A stretch of DNA of 64,000 nucleotides, from assembly GCF_006716815.1 (NCBI RefSeq), contig NZ_VFPS01000002.1, positions 1 through 64,000 of the forward strand. The letters run 5' to 3'. The notes under the pieces were generated by a model, which worked only from the letters and a program-made list of their open reading frames with translations, ran no database searches and was not told the DNA's origin. Positions 9,092 to 17,107 of the stretch are shown one piece after another. Within the stretch, counting starts at the first letter, position 1. Each line of letters begins with the position of its first letter. Origin of the DNA: Microbacterium lacticum. GTDB lineage: Bacteria > Actinomycetota > Actinomycetes > Actinomycetales > Microbacteriaceae. Made by a program: the position numbers and the translations under genes.

Positions 9092-10252
9092 TCAGCTCGC
9101 TCGCCAGCACTGCTCCAAGTTCGCGACCGCGAAATCCTCCTCGATCAGAACCTTGAATGCTTCGGTGAATACTCCACGCTCATATCGGCCCACCTGACCA
9201 ACCCGCCGATCGAGAAGTTCCTGCAGAACATCGGTCTTCAAGAACGCACCGAGGTCGTCAGGACTCATATTGTCCAAGCGAGAAATCAGGCCACTCGCCG
9301 ATCGGTCCAGCTCCGCCAGTCGAGCCACCCGCTCTTCCTGCGGCCGGTCGGCCCCCGGGCGACCGAGAACAGCGATCCCAAGTGCCACGATGAAGCCAAC
9401 ACGTGCGGGCTGGCGATCGAAGATGACACGTCCGCTTGGGATTTCCGTGTCACCCTCGAAGCGCGAGAAGGCCTTGTCTAATTGGCTGAGCATCGAGAGG
9501 ACTCCGTAGAACTGGTCCTGGAACCCCTCGTTCGCGAGGTTATCGACGAAGTCCAGGCGTGAGAACTCGTCTGACAATGCCTCCTTTGTGTCAACGGCGG
9601 ATTTCCGCAACGAGAACGCAATGTACAGCTCGACGAGTGCGTCGCTCGAGTACTGAGCGGGTCCGACTCGACGCCCGGGCTGGTCTGGGGTCGAGATCTT
9701 GTCGATCTCCGGCACTTTCTCCTTGATCTCAGAGAGGAGGGGAGCGTAGACGACGGATAGCTGTCGACTTATCGTCCAGGGCACCTGGCCCGTGTTCAAG
9801 ATGAGCATGCGGTAGATCATTGCTCGCACATTGTTGGTCAGCCAGAACTCGACTCTCACGGTTCCAGCGCCCAACTCCGGTCGATCGGCGAAGGCCTCTT
9901 GGAGAGCCGCGGTGCGCTGCATGCCGTCAATAATCGAGAGGTTTGAACGATCCTCCGGCAAGAACTCAAGGGGGTCGCCGGCATCTTCTCCTGGCGGCAG
10001 GGCCTCGAAGTCCGATACGGGCAGCACAGCTCCGATGACGACTGGCGGAAGCATGGCACCCTTCTTCAGGTCCTCGACCATTCGGTCACGAATCCGCTTT
10101 GCAGTCGTGGTCGCCATCACGCCACGCTGACCAGACAATCCGCCTTGAGCTGCGTGGGCTTCGCTCGCGAGATCCAGATAGTCGCGAACTGTCATTGTCG
10201 TCATGAAGGACCAGCAGGAGGTCCGCTTGTCGAACATCCAGTCGTTTGTCAT
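9092..10252 (-). CDS. DGQHR-like (ParB/sulfiredoxin-type fold) protein, first gene of HEPN cassette
   Basis: 386 residues from ATG 10252, preceded by GGAG at 10257-10260; the frame opens further upstream at GTG 10309, but that extension lacks a ribosome site. The core resembles DGQHR/DndB-type proteins: a basic N-terminal part (QRGVMATTTAKRIRDRMVEDL), PPVVIGAVLP, then SIIDGMQRTAAL (residues 106-117, a DGQHR variant), followed by MLILNTGQVPWTISRQLS, equivalent to the N-x-x-Q segment after DGQHR. Family members are linked to DNA phosphorothioation control and other defence loci. The C-terminal 200 residues are helical and unassigned. Its stop TGA is one base before the HEPN start. Probably the sensor or regulator of that protein; not a confirmed family assignment. 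Confidence 0.55.
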   Translation of the reverse strand: MTNDWMFDKRTSCWSFMTTMTVRDYLDLASEAHAAQGGLSGQRGVMATTTAKRIRDRMVEDLKKGAMLPPVVIGAVLPVSDFEALPPGEDAGDPLEFLPEDRSNLSIIDGMQRTAALQEAFADRPELGAGTVRVEFWLTNNVRAMIYRMLILNTGQVPWTISRQLSVVYAPLLSEIKEKVPEIDKISTPDQPGRRVGPAQYSSDALVELYIAFSLRKSAVDTKEALSDEFSRLDFVDNLANEGFQDQFYGVLSMLSQLDKAFSRFEGDTEIPSGRVIFDRQPARVGFIVALGIAVLGRPGADRPQEERVARLAELDRSASGLISRLDNMSPDDLGAFLKTDVLQELLDRRVGQVGRYERGVFTEAFKVLIEEDFAVANLEQCWRAS

Positions 10253-10326
10253 GCCACTCCGATCGCTGCGTCCGGCACAGGTCCGCGCCAGCACGATCCT
10301 GTTGCCCACGCCCGGGGCCGATTACT

Positions 10327-11753
10327 GGCTCTTCACGATTGAGGGTGTAGCGCGGGTCTGAATCCTCCGGCTTCGAGCAGCGACCGGGCGATGTAGTGGG
10401 TGAGGTTGCGGAAGCCGAGCGCTGAGCCGCGGAGGTGTTCGAGCCGCCCGTTGATCGCCTCCGTCGGCCCGTTGGACGTGCCGGGGCGGTCGAAGAACGC
10501 GAGGATGTCGACGGCACGCTGTGTCATGGTGCGACCGAGTTTGCGGATCTCGACCAGCGCCGCGGGGACCCCTGTGGTGATCGCATCGATCACGGACTGC
10601 ATCATCTCCTTGGCCTTCTTCTTGTCGGGCTCCCGGTAGGCGGCGACGATGCGCTGGTAGATGCCCCAAGTCGCTTCGACCTCGACGTGCTCCTCACTCG
10701 CGAACACCGCGTCCAGTCGAACGCGCTGCCGGTCGGTGAGCAGGTCCGCGCCGGTGTGCAGGGTGCGGCGGGCCTTGTAGAGCGGGTCGTTCTTCATCCC
10801 GCGGCGCCCGAACAGGTCTTGCTGGACGCGCCTGCGGCACTGGTCCAACGCGTCGCCGGCGAGGCGGACGACGTGGAAGGGATCCATGACCGGGACGGCG
10901 TCGGGGAGTTCTTCGGCGGCGGCGGTCTTGAAGCCTGCGAACCCGTCCATCGCGACGACTTCGATCTGCTTGCTCCACTCGGTCGGCCGCGCCGCGAGCC
11001 ACTGCTTGAACACCGCCTTCGAGCGTCCCTCGATCATGTCCAGCAGTCGTGCGGGACCCGTCTTCTCACGGGCTGGGGTGAGGTCGATGATCACGGTCAC
11101 GTACTTGTCGCCGACCCTGGTGTGACGCCAGACGTGCTCGTCAACGCCGATCGTGGTCACCCCATCGAACCGGGCAGGGTCCTCGATGAGTCGGCGCTTG
11201 CCCTCGGCGAGCACCGCGGTGTTCGCGGCGCTCCAGGACACCCCGAGGCCCGCGGCGACACGGGTCACGGTGAGGTGGTCGATGACGACGCCCCGCAACG
11301 CCCACTCCACGCCGAGGCGGGAGATCTTCGCCCGCGGCGCCGCCGCGTTCGTCATGTCCTGCCGCCACGCCCGTCGGCAGTGCGCGCACCGGTACCGGCG
11401 CACCCGCACCAGCAGCGTCGTCGGCCGATGCCCGAACGGCTCATGCGCGAGCCGACGCGTCACTGTGTCTCTCGGCACGCCCTCCGACCCGCACCTCCGG
11501 CACCACGGGTCCGTCTCGACTGGCCGGCACTCGATCGTCGCCCGATCCGGCTCGATCAACTGGCCCACGGCGACGAGCCCGAGCTCATCGAGGCGGCAGA
11601 ACGTCGTCAGGTCAGGGGTCGCGAACGTAGGGTGGAGCACGTCGAGGTCTTTCGGCGATGGTGAGCGTGAAGAACTTCCATCATCCGGGAGACCTCGACC
11701 CCTACCCGGCCACCGACGCGCTCAACCGACTACACCCTCGTTCGTGAAGAGCC
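10327..11753 (-). mobile_element. ISL3-family element of a second type
   Basis: Terminal inverted repeats GGCTCTTCACGATTGAGGGTG (10327-10347) and its imperfect complement (11733-11753) enclose one transposase. The 1427-bp element lies 74 bp upstream of the DGQHR-like gene and three bases from the end of the SUFU gene. Flanking octamers (cgattact and gctttagg) do not match, so there is no 8-bp duplication and the two sides were not originally adjacent. It therefore joins two unrelated island pieces. Confidence 0.88.
10333..11640 (-). CDS. ISL3-family transposase
   Basis: 435 residues from GTG 11640 (MLHPTFATPDLTTFCRL). It carries the N-terminal zinc-binding pairs (WCRRCGSEG, YRCAHCRRAW), a helix-turn-helix (VAAGLGVSWSAANTAV) and the DDE residues in TIGVDEHVWRH, VVAMDGFAGFKTA and GPTEAINGRLE. 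It is complete and is only distantly similar to the other three ISL3 transposases in the window. It ends inside the left terminal repeat. Confidence 0.92.
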   Translation of the reverse strand: MLHPTFATPDLTTFCRLDELGLVAVGQLIEPDRATIECRPVETDPWCRRCGSEGVPRDTVTRRLAHEPFGHRPTTLLVRVRRYRCAHCRRAWRQDMTNAAAPRAKISRLGVEWALRGVVIDHLTVTRVAAGLGVSWSAANTAVLAEGKRRLIEDPARFDGVTTIGVDEHVWRHTRVGDKYVTVIIDLTPAREKTGPARLLDMIEGRSKAVFKQWLAARPTEWSKQIEVVAMDGFAGFKTAAAEELPDAVPVMDPFHVVRLAGDALDQCRRRVQQDLFGRRGMKNDPLYKARRTLHTGADLLTDRQRVRLDAVFASEEHVEVEATWGIYQRIVAAYREPDKKKAKEMMQSVIDAITTGVPAALVEIRKLGRTMTQRAVDILAFFDRPGTSNGPTEAINGRLEHLRGSALGFRNLTHYIARSLLEAGGFRPALHPQS

Positions 11754-11756
11754 GCT

Positions 11757-12338
11757 TTAGGCGACGGAACTCCGGTCGAGACTCGAGAGCTCGCGATCAG
11801 AGACCGCTTCCAGACGATCAACCAGAGCCTCTGCTCCAAAGTCGCGCACGTACTCCATCTCCGCATCCGTAATGGGGACAACCTGGAGCCACTCGATCTG
11901 TACGTTTTCGAATACCAGGCCAGAGAATTCCGCCTCCCAGAAAAAGGGATACCACATGAATGCGTGCGGAGTAGTCACTGGGGTATCATAGCCTTCGAAT
12001 ACGGACGGAAATACGGTTCCAGGCTTGCATCGATATTCACCACCGCCCACGTTGAAAGCGCACGTAGCCAAAGCCTGTGCTACGAAGCCCCAACCCTCGC
12101 CACCCGCCGAAACCAACTCAACCCGTAGCGGACTACCCTCAGCTGTGACCAGCTGGTTATCAAACTCGCTCATGCCAACGGTGCCATAAGAGGTCAGCCC
12201 CTGTGACGGGGTATTGGCACGCTCAAGAACATGAACCCGCAAGTCACCCTCATCTTGGCCGTACTCGAAAACCTCGCCACGGCCACCGAACCGTTCGGCC
12301 AAGTACTTCGCTACCGCAATACCCTGGGGACTAGCCAT
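11757..12338 (-). CDS. SUFU-domain immunity protein
   Basis: 193 residues from ATG 12338; no clear ribosome site. The sequence (MASPQGIAVAKYLAERFG, then YGTVGMSEFDNQL, RVELVSAGGEGW, PFFWEAEFSGL, QIEWLQVVPITDAEMEYV) is that of suppressor-of-fused domain proteins, which in bacteria serve as immunity proteins beside polymorphic toxins. It lies 45 bp downstream of the GH-E nuclease toxin gene on the same strand, the standard toxin-immunity order. Intact although the toxin is dead. Its stop codon is three bases from the ISL3 end at 11753, so the last residues could have been altered by the insertion. Low-GC relative to the chromosome. Confidence 0.85.
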   Translation of the reverse strand: MASPQGIAVAKYLAERFGGRGEVFEYGQDEGDLRVHVLERANTPSQGLTSYGTVGMSEFDNQLVTAEGSPLRVELVSAGGEGWGFVAQALATCAFNVGGGEYRCKPGTVFPSVFEGYDTPVTTPHAFMWYPFFWEAEFSGLVFENVQIEWLQVVPITDAEMEYVRDFGAEALVDRLEAVSDRELSSLDRSSVA

Positions 12339-12821
12339 GGTTCAATTTTACCCGATTCTATTCGCTTTTCCTATTGGCCCGATTCACGGACGAAAGAACT
12401 CATCAGTCTTGTTCTCGAGGCGATGACTCCTATTGCTAGGCGGGAGTTCAGGACGGAAATGCGACGGATTATTGTATTCGTCCAGGAATTCTCGGCGGCT
12501 TATGCCTCGCTCCCGCGCCGAGATCTGATGCTTCCAGAACTCGTGCCCCGGCTTGTGCCCCGCATCCCACGCGGAGCCCTCGGGAATTCGCCTCTGTGTC
12601 AGGGGGTCCCAGACAACGCCGTCGGCCGGGTCCTTGGCATTATTCCAGATGTCCTCTCGAACGGACTTACGTAGCCGGGATGGTCGCGCGTATGGATCCG
12701 ATACGGTTCGGCGCGGGACAGCTCTCCCGGACTTCACGGCCCCTGTCGTGGCACGGACAGCACTAGCTGAGCTCCGCCCTGCTGCACCAGCAACCTCGAG
12801 TCCCGCCTTCATCCCTTTACC

Positions 12822-14309
12822 GGCTCTTCGGACTTTAGGTGGGGGTGGGTGATGTGCGGGGCCGCGTGGTGACGGGGTGGGGCGGGTCGAGGCCCCGAGG
12901 ATCGGTAGCGACCAAGCTTCCTTTCCGTTCGGAGACCTCGACCCGTGCCCGATGCTACGGGGTGCGCCGCTGCGTGCCCGTCTTCTGCTGTCTACTGTGA
13001 TCGCTGCGATGTGCTCGTCGGCCTCGGCGGGCTGCACGTGGTGGCTGTCGAGCGCTGCCGCGACGGCGTGCTCCTGATCGACGTCGAGTCCCCGCCGGGG
13101 CCGGTCGGGTGCCCGGGGTGCGGGCAGGTCGCCGAGTCGCGGGGCCGGAAGGCGCTCGTGCTGGTCGATGCGCCGATGAGCGCCGCTGCGGTGCGGGTCC
13201 GGTGGCGCAAGCGCAGGTTCCGGTGCGCTGATGAGGCGTGCCCGAGGGAGTCGTTCACCGAGCAGAACGCTCTGGTCGCCGCGCCTCGCGCCAAGGTCAC
13301 GGCCCGAGCGGTGATCTGGGCGGTGGGGCAGATGCGGAGGGAGAACGCGTCGGTGCAGGGCGTCGCCCGCCAGCTCGGGGTGTCGTGGCGCACGGTCTGG
13401 CGACACGTCAGGCCGGTGCTCGAGACGCGCGCCGCGGACGAGTCCCGCTTCGACGGGGTCACCACGCTCGGCGTCGACGAGCACCTCTGGCACCACGTGT
13501 CCACCAGACCCGTCGCCGATGGCGGGCGGGGTCCGAAGGAACTGACCGGGATGGTCGACCTGTCGCGCGATGCGTCCGGGCGGGTGAGGGCCCGCCTGCT
13601 GGACCTCGTGCCCGGGCGCAGCGCGAAGGCCTACGCCGACTGGCTGCAAGAGCGCGGGCAGGAGTTCCGCGACGGGGTGCAGGTCGCGACGCTGGACCCG
13701 TTCGCCGGCTACAAGAAGGCCCTCGACGACGAGCTCGACGATACCGTCGCGGTGCTCGACGCGTTCCACGTCGTCAAGCTCGGCACCACCGCGGTCGATG
13801 AGGTCCGCCGCCGCGTCCAGCAAGACACCCTCGGGCACCGCGGACGCAGAGGTGATGCGCTCTACGGGATCCGCAACATCCTCCGCGCCGGGCAGGAACG
13901 ACTCACCGACCGGCAGAAGGCCCGGCTCGATGCCGCGTTCACGCAGCGCGAGGAGCACGTCGAGGTCGACGTCGCCTGGCAGGCCGCGCAGCAACTCCGC
14001 GACGCCTACCGGCATGCCGACCTCGCCACCGGGCGCAAGATCGCCGAGCACGTGCTCGAATCGCTCCCGACCTGCCCGATCCCCGAGATCGCCCGACTCG
14101 GCCGCACCCTGCGTCAGTGGCGGGCCGCGTTCCTGTCCTACTGGGATACCGACCGGTCATCCAACGGCGGCACCGAGGCCGTGAACGGCCTCATCGAACT
14201 CGCCCGCCGCGTCGCCCGCGGCTTCCGCAACTACGACAACTACCGACTCCGCATGCTCCTCGCCGCCGGCGGCCTCACCCCATGACCCCCACCGGAAGTC
14301 CGAAGAGCC
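12822..14309 (+). mobile_element. ISL3-family element, copy A
   Basis: 1488 bp, ends GGCTCTTCGGACTTTAGGTG (left) and a partly degenerate complement at right (14280-14309). Flanked by the 8-bp duplication cctttacc (12814-12821 and 14310-14317), the length expected for ISL3. Inserted in the toxin gene, antisense to it. Almost identical to the copy at 14747 except in the last 45 or so bases. Confidence 0.95.
12945..14285 (+). CDS. ISL3-family transposase, copy A
   Basis: 446 residues from GTG 12945. N-terminal zinc-binding cysteines (YCDRCDVLVGLGG, CPGCGQVAES), a helix-turn-helix (VARQLGVSWRTVWRHV) and DDE motifs in TLGVDEHLWHH, TLDPFAGYKKAL and GGTEAVNGLIEL. It differs from copy B at a handful of residues (for instance AKVTARAV versus AKLTARAV, ADESRFDG versus ADGSRFDG) and has a different, shorter C-terminus (MLLAAGGLTP) because of sequence change at the element's right end. 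Confidence 0.95.
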   Translation: MPDATGCAAACPSSAVYCDRCDVLVGLGGLHVVAVERCRDGVLLIDVESPPGPVGCPGCGQVAESRGRKALVLVDAPMSAAAVRVRWRKRRFRCADEACPRESFTEQNALVAAPRAKVTARAVIWAVGQMRRENASVQGVARQLGVSWRTVWRHVRPVLETRAADESRFDGVTTLGVDEHLWHHVSTRPVADGGRGPKELTGMVDLSRDASGRVRARLLDLVPGRSAKAYADWLQERGQEFRDGVQVATLDPFAGYKKALDDELDDTVAVLDAFHVVKLGTTAVDEVRRRVQQDTLGHRGRRGDALYGIRNILRAGQERLTDRQKARLDAAFTQREEHVEVDVAWQAAQQLRDAYRHADLATGRKIAEHVLESLPTCPIPEIARLGRTLRQWRAAFLSYWDTDRSSNGGTEAVNGLIELARRVARGFRNYDNYRLRMLLAAGGLTP

Positions 14310-14746
14310 CCTTTACCCGCTGCGCCGATTAGTTTGCCGCCGGGGACGATCGCGAGCATGGCGGCGAGGGCGAACTCCCCACCGCCAATGTCACCCTCTT
14401 ACCAGGCCATGAGGCTGTCGGCGAGCAGGAGCGCCCCGCCGATGGCGAGGATTGCGAGCGCGGCTCCTCCGGAGAGGACGATCGCGGCGACGATGACCAC
14501 GACGGTGACGACGGCGACGATGACTTCCCAGGCGTCGGAGTGGTAGATCGATTCCCACCAGTTGTCGGCGCGGACCCCTGCGTCTTTGGCTTGTTCGATC
14601 TGCGCGACGATGACCCGGGCGCCGTCTTCGTAGTCTGTCTTAGCTTCCTGGACGAGGCGCTTCGCGGCGTCAAGCCGAGCTTGAGCGTCGGCTTGGTCTC
14701 CGGATGCCTGGCTAACGGAGGTTGCTGCCGATGCGGCCCGATTGCG

Positions 14747-16235
14747 GGCTCTTCGGACTTTAGGTGGGGGTGGGTGATGTGCGGGGCCGCGTGGTGACGG
14801 GGTGGGGCGGGTCGAGGCCCCGAGGATCGGTAGCGATCAAGCTTCCTTTCCGTTCGGAGACCTCGACCCGTGCCCGATGCTACGGGGTGCGCCGCTGCGT
14901 GCCCGTCTTCTGCTGTCTACTGTGATCGCTGCGATGTGCTCGTCGGCCTCGGCGGGCTGCACGTGGTGGCTGTCGAGCGCTGCCGCGACGGCGTGCTCCT
15001 GATCGACGTCGAGTCCCCGCCGGGGCCGGTCGGGTGCCCGGGGTGCGGGCAGGTCGCCGAGTCGCGGGGCCGGAAGGCGCTCGTGCTGGTCGATGCGCCG
15101 ATGAGCGCCGCTGCGGTGCGGGTCCGGTGGCGCAAGCGCAGGTTCCGGTGCGCTGATGAGGCGTGCCCGAGGGAGTCGTTCACCGAGCAGAACGCTCTGG
15201 TCGCCGCGCCTCGCGCCAAGCTCACGGCCCGAGCGGTGATCTGGGCGGTGGGGCAGATGCGGAGGGAGAACGCGTCGGTGCAGGGCGTCGCCCGCCAGCT
15301 CGGGGTGTCGTGGCGCACGGTCTGGCGACACGTCAGGCCGGTGCTCGAGACGCGCGCCGCGGACGGGTCCCGCTTCGACGGGGTCACCACGCTCGGCGTC
15401 GACGAGCACCTCTGGCACCACGTGTCCACCAGACCCGTCGCCGATGGCGGGCGGGGTCCGAAGGAACTGACCGGGATGGTCGACCTGTCGCGCGATGCGT
15501 CCGGGCGGGTGAGGGCCCGCCTGCTGGACCTCGTGCCCGGGCGCAGCGCGAAGGCCTACGCCGACTGGCTGCAAGAGCGCGGGCAGGAGTTCCGCGACGG
15601 GGTGCAGGTCGCGACGCTGGACCCGTTCGCCGGCTACAAGAAGGCCCTCGACGACGAGCTCGACGATACCGTCGCGGTGCTCGACGCGTTCCACGTCGTC
15701 AAGCTCGGCACCACCGCGGTCGATGAGGTCCGCCGCCGCGTCCAGCAAGACACCCTCGGGCACCGCGGACGCAGAGGTGATGCGCTCTACGGGATCCGCA
15801 ACATCCTCCGCGCCGGGCAGGAACGACTCACCGACCGGCAGAAGGCCCGGCTCGATGCCGCGTTCACGCAGCGCGAGGAGCACGTCGAGGTCGACGTCGC
15901 CTGGCAGGCCGCGCAGCAACTCCGCGACGCCTACCGGCATGCCGACCTCGCCACCGGGCGCAAGATCGCCGAGCACGTGCTCGAATCGCTCCCGACCTGC
16001 CCGATCCCCGAGATCGCCCGACTCGGCCGCACCCTGCGTCAGTGGCGGGCCGCGTTCCTGTCCTACTGGGATACCGACCGGTCATCCAACGGCGGCACCG
16101 AGGCCGTGAACGGCCTCATCGAACTCGCCCGCCGCGTCGCCCGCGGCTTCCGCAACTACGACAACTACCGACTCCGCATGCTCCTCATCGCCGGCGGCCT
16201 CGACCCCACCACCCCCACCTAAAGTCCGAAGAGCC
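14747..16235 (+). mobile_element. ISL3-family element, copy B
   Basis: 1489 bp with well-matched terminal repeats beginning GGCTCTTCGGACTTTAGGTG on both sides. Flanked by the 8-bp duplication cgattgcg (14739-14746 and 16236-16243). Also inside the toxin gene, same orientation as copy A, 437 bp away. The better conserved right end suggests this is the intact form. Confidence 0.95.
14870..16222 (+). CDS. ISL3-family transposase, copy B
   Basis: 450 residues from GTG 14870, ending AGGLDPTTPT before TAA 16222 in the right terminal repeat. Domain content is as in copy A, with the zinc-binding head, helix-turn-helix and all three DDE segments present. Its C-terminus agrees with that of the split copy at 7769-7871 (LIAGGLDPLTPT), so copy B rather than copy A has the ancestral end. 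Confidence 0.95.
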   Translation: MPDATGCAAACPSSAVYCDRCDVLVGLGGLHVVAVERCRDGVLLIDVESPPGPVGCPGCGQVAESRGRKALVLVDAPMSAAAVRVRWRKRRFRCADEACPRESFTEQNALVAAPRAKLTARAVIWAVGQMRRENASVQGVARQLGVSWRTVWRHVRPVLETRAADGSRFDGVTTLGVDEHLWHHVSTRPVADGGRGPKELTGMVDLSRDASGRVRARLLDLVPGRSAKAYADWLQERGQEFRDGVQVATLDPFAGYKKALDDELDDTVAVLDAFHVVKLGTTAVDEVRRRVQQDTLGHRGRRGDALYGIRNILRAGQERLTDRQKARLDAAFTQREEHVEVDVAWQAAQQLRDAYRHADLATGRKIAEHVLESLPTCPIPEIARLGRTLRQWRAAFLSYWDTDRSSNGGTEAVNGLIELARRVARGFRNYDNYRLRMLLIAGGLDPTTPT

Positions 16236-16753
16236 CGATTGCGGGCTTGCCGAACCTGCCAGTCGGTGGGGACGTTCACGCCGGCCGGGGGTGTCGCGTC
16301 GCGGTAGAGGTCGTAGAGGTTCTCGGTTCGTCTGAGGGTGCTCGATGCGCTGGATTGGGCGGCGAGGGCTGCGGCGAGAGCGTGCTGGGCAGCTTCCAGG
16401 TCTGCCTGCGCGGTGCGGGCTTGGTTCAGGCCGGTATCGGCGCGGGCCTGGGTGTCATCGATCGTCGATGCCCACCGGGTCATCGCGTCGCGGGCGATCC
16501 CGTAACTGTCGGTGCACTTTCGGGCGTCGTCAGGAAGGGAGTCGATCTTCGTGCGAAACGCGTCACCGGCCTGCCCGATCCAGATCCCGGATCGGGAGGT
16601 CGTGTTGATCGCCTCGACGATCGTGGACACCTCACTGGCGGTGGTCGCGATGCTCCCGTAGGCGCCCGAAAGCGCCCGCACACCCCAAGACTCCCCGGGG
16701 GTGGGGTCACCTCCGAGGTCAACGACATGCCAGTCCGTGGGCCGCGACATCGA

Positions 16754-17068
16754 CTACATGCCGACGATCTCGGCGGCGAACGGCGGGTGCTCCCATTCCT
16801 CGTCGACGACCGGCACGACGTCGAGGTGCGCCATGAGCACGAGCGGATCCTCGCCGCCGCGCGCACCCGGCCACCGGTAGAGCAGCGAATGCCCGTCGAC
16901 GACCTCGCGGGAGAGGGTCTCATGGGCGCGCGGGTACAGTCGCACGAGCGCGGCGAGGAAATCGTCGAACGGCTGCCACTGGATCTCGCTCTCGTCGGTG
17001 CGGGAGACGGTCGGGATCTGCAGGAGTTCGCGGAAGCGCGCGATCGCGGGCTCGTTCGTCGGGGTCAC
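16754..17068 (-). pseudogene. M20-family dipeptidase, N-terminal fragment
   Basis: From 17068 leftwards, about 103 residues of a zinc peptidase of the M20/M25/M40 type: MTPTNEPAIARFRELLQIPT, then DPLVLMAHLDVVPVVDEEWEHPPF, where HLD carries the first metal-ligand histidine. The family continues with G-x-G-x-x-D-x-K and several hundred more residues, but here the match stops at AAEIVG (about base 16757) and the frame ends two codons later. This is the right edge of the foreign segment: the gene, like the oxidoreductase at 2681, has lost its 3' part. Confidence 0.85.
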
Positions 17069-17107
17069 GCTCCGAGACTAAGGCGGCGACGCGGCTAGGC
17101 TCGACGC

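Larger units (their letters stand above)
12384..16750 (-). pseudogene. Polymorphic toxin with C-terminal GH-E nuclease, broken by two ISL3 copies and a nonsense codon
   Basis: Three blocks join in one frame once the insertions are removed. Block 1 (16750-16236; MSRPTDWHVVDLGGDPTPGE..., ATG 16750) is the WXG/LXG-like helical head of type VII-type toxins. Block 2 (14746-14310) has a coiled coil, NWWESIYHSDAWEV, a membrane hairpin (VIVAVVTVVVIVAAIV) and ends EFALAAMLAIVPGGKLIGAA. Block 3 (12821-12384) is a linker and the HNH/ENDO VII-type GH-E nuclease tip (WDAGHKPGHEFWKHQ, NNPSHFRPELPPSNRSHR). ISL3 copies sit at 14747-16235 and 12822-14309, each with a perfect 8-bp duplication. A third lesion, TAA at 14399-14401, replaces the Tyr expected in SLMAW-Y-EGDIGG. 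Intact length would be about 490 residues. The start lies two to six bases from the island junction, so promoter and ribosome site are gone. Confidence 0.85.

Noticed and set aside
10253..10309. GTG 10309 as the start of the DGQHR-like protein
   Set aside because: It would add 19 residues without a ribosome site, close to the IS end. ATG 10252 has GGAG at the right distance.
14329..14673. A 114-codon Ser/Pro-rich minus-strand protein
   Set aside because: It is a shifted frame of the toxin's middle block, which reads as a coiled coil and membrane hairpin in the correct frame.
3216..16757. Prophage or integrative element with attachment sites
   Set aside because: No integrase, no phage structural genes and no direct repeats at the two junctions. 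tRNA-Ala at 53560 is far away.
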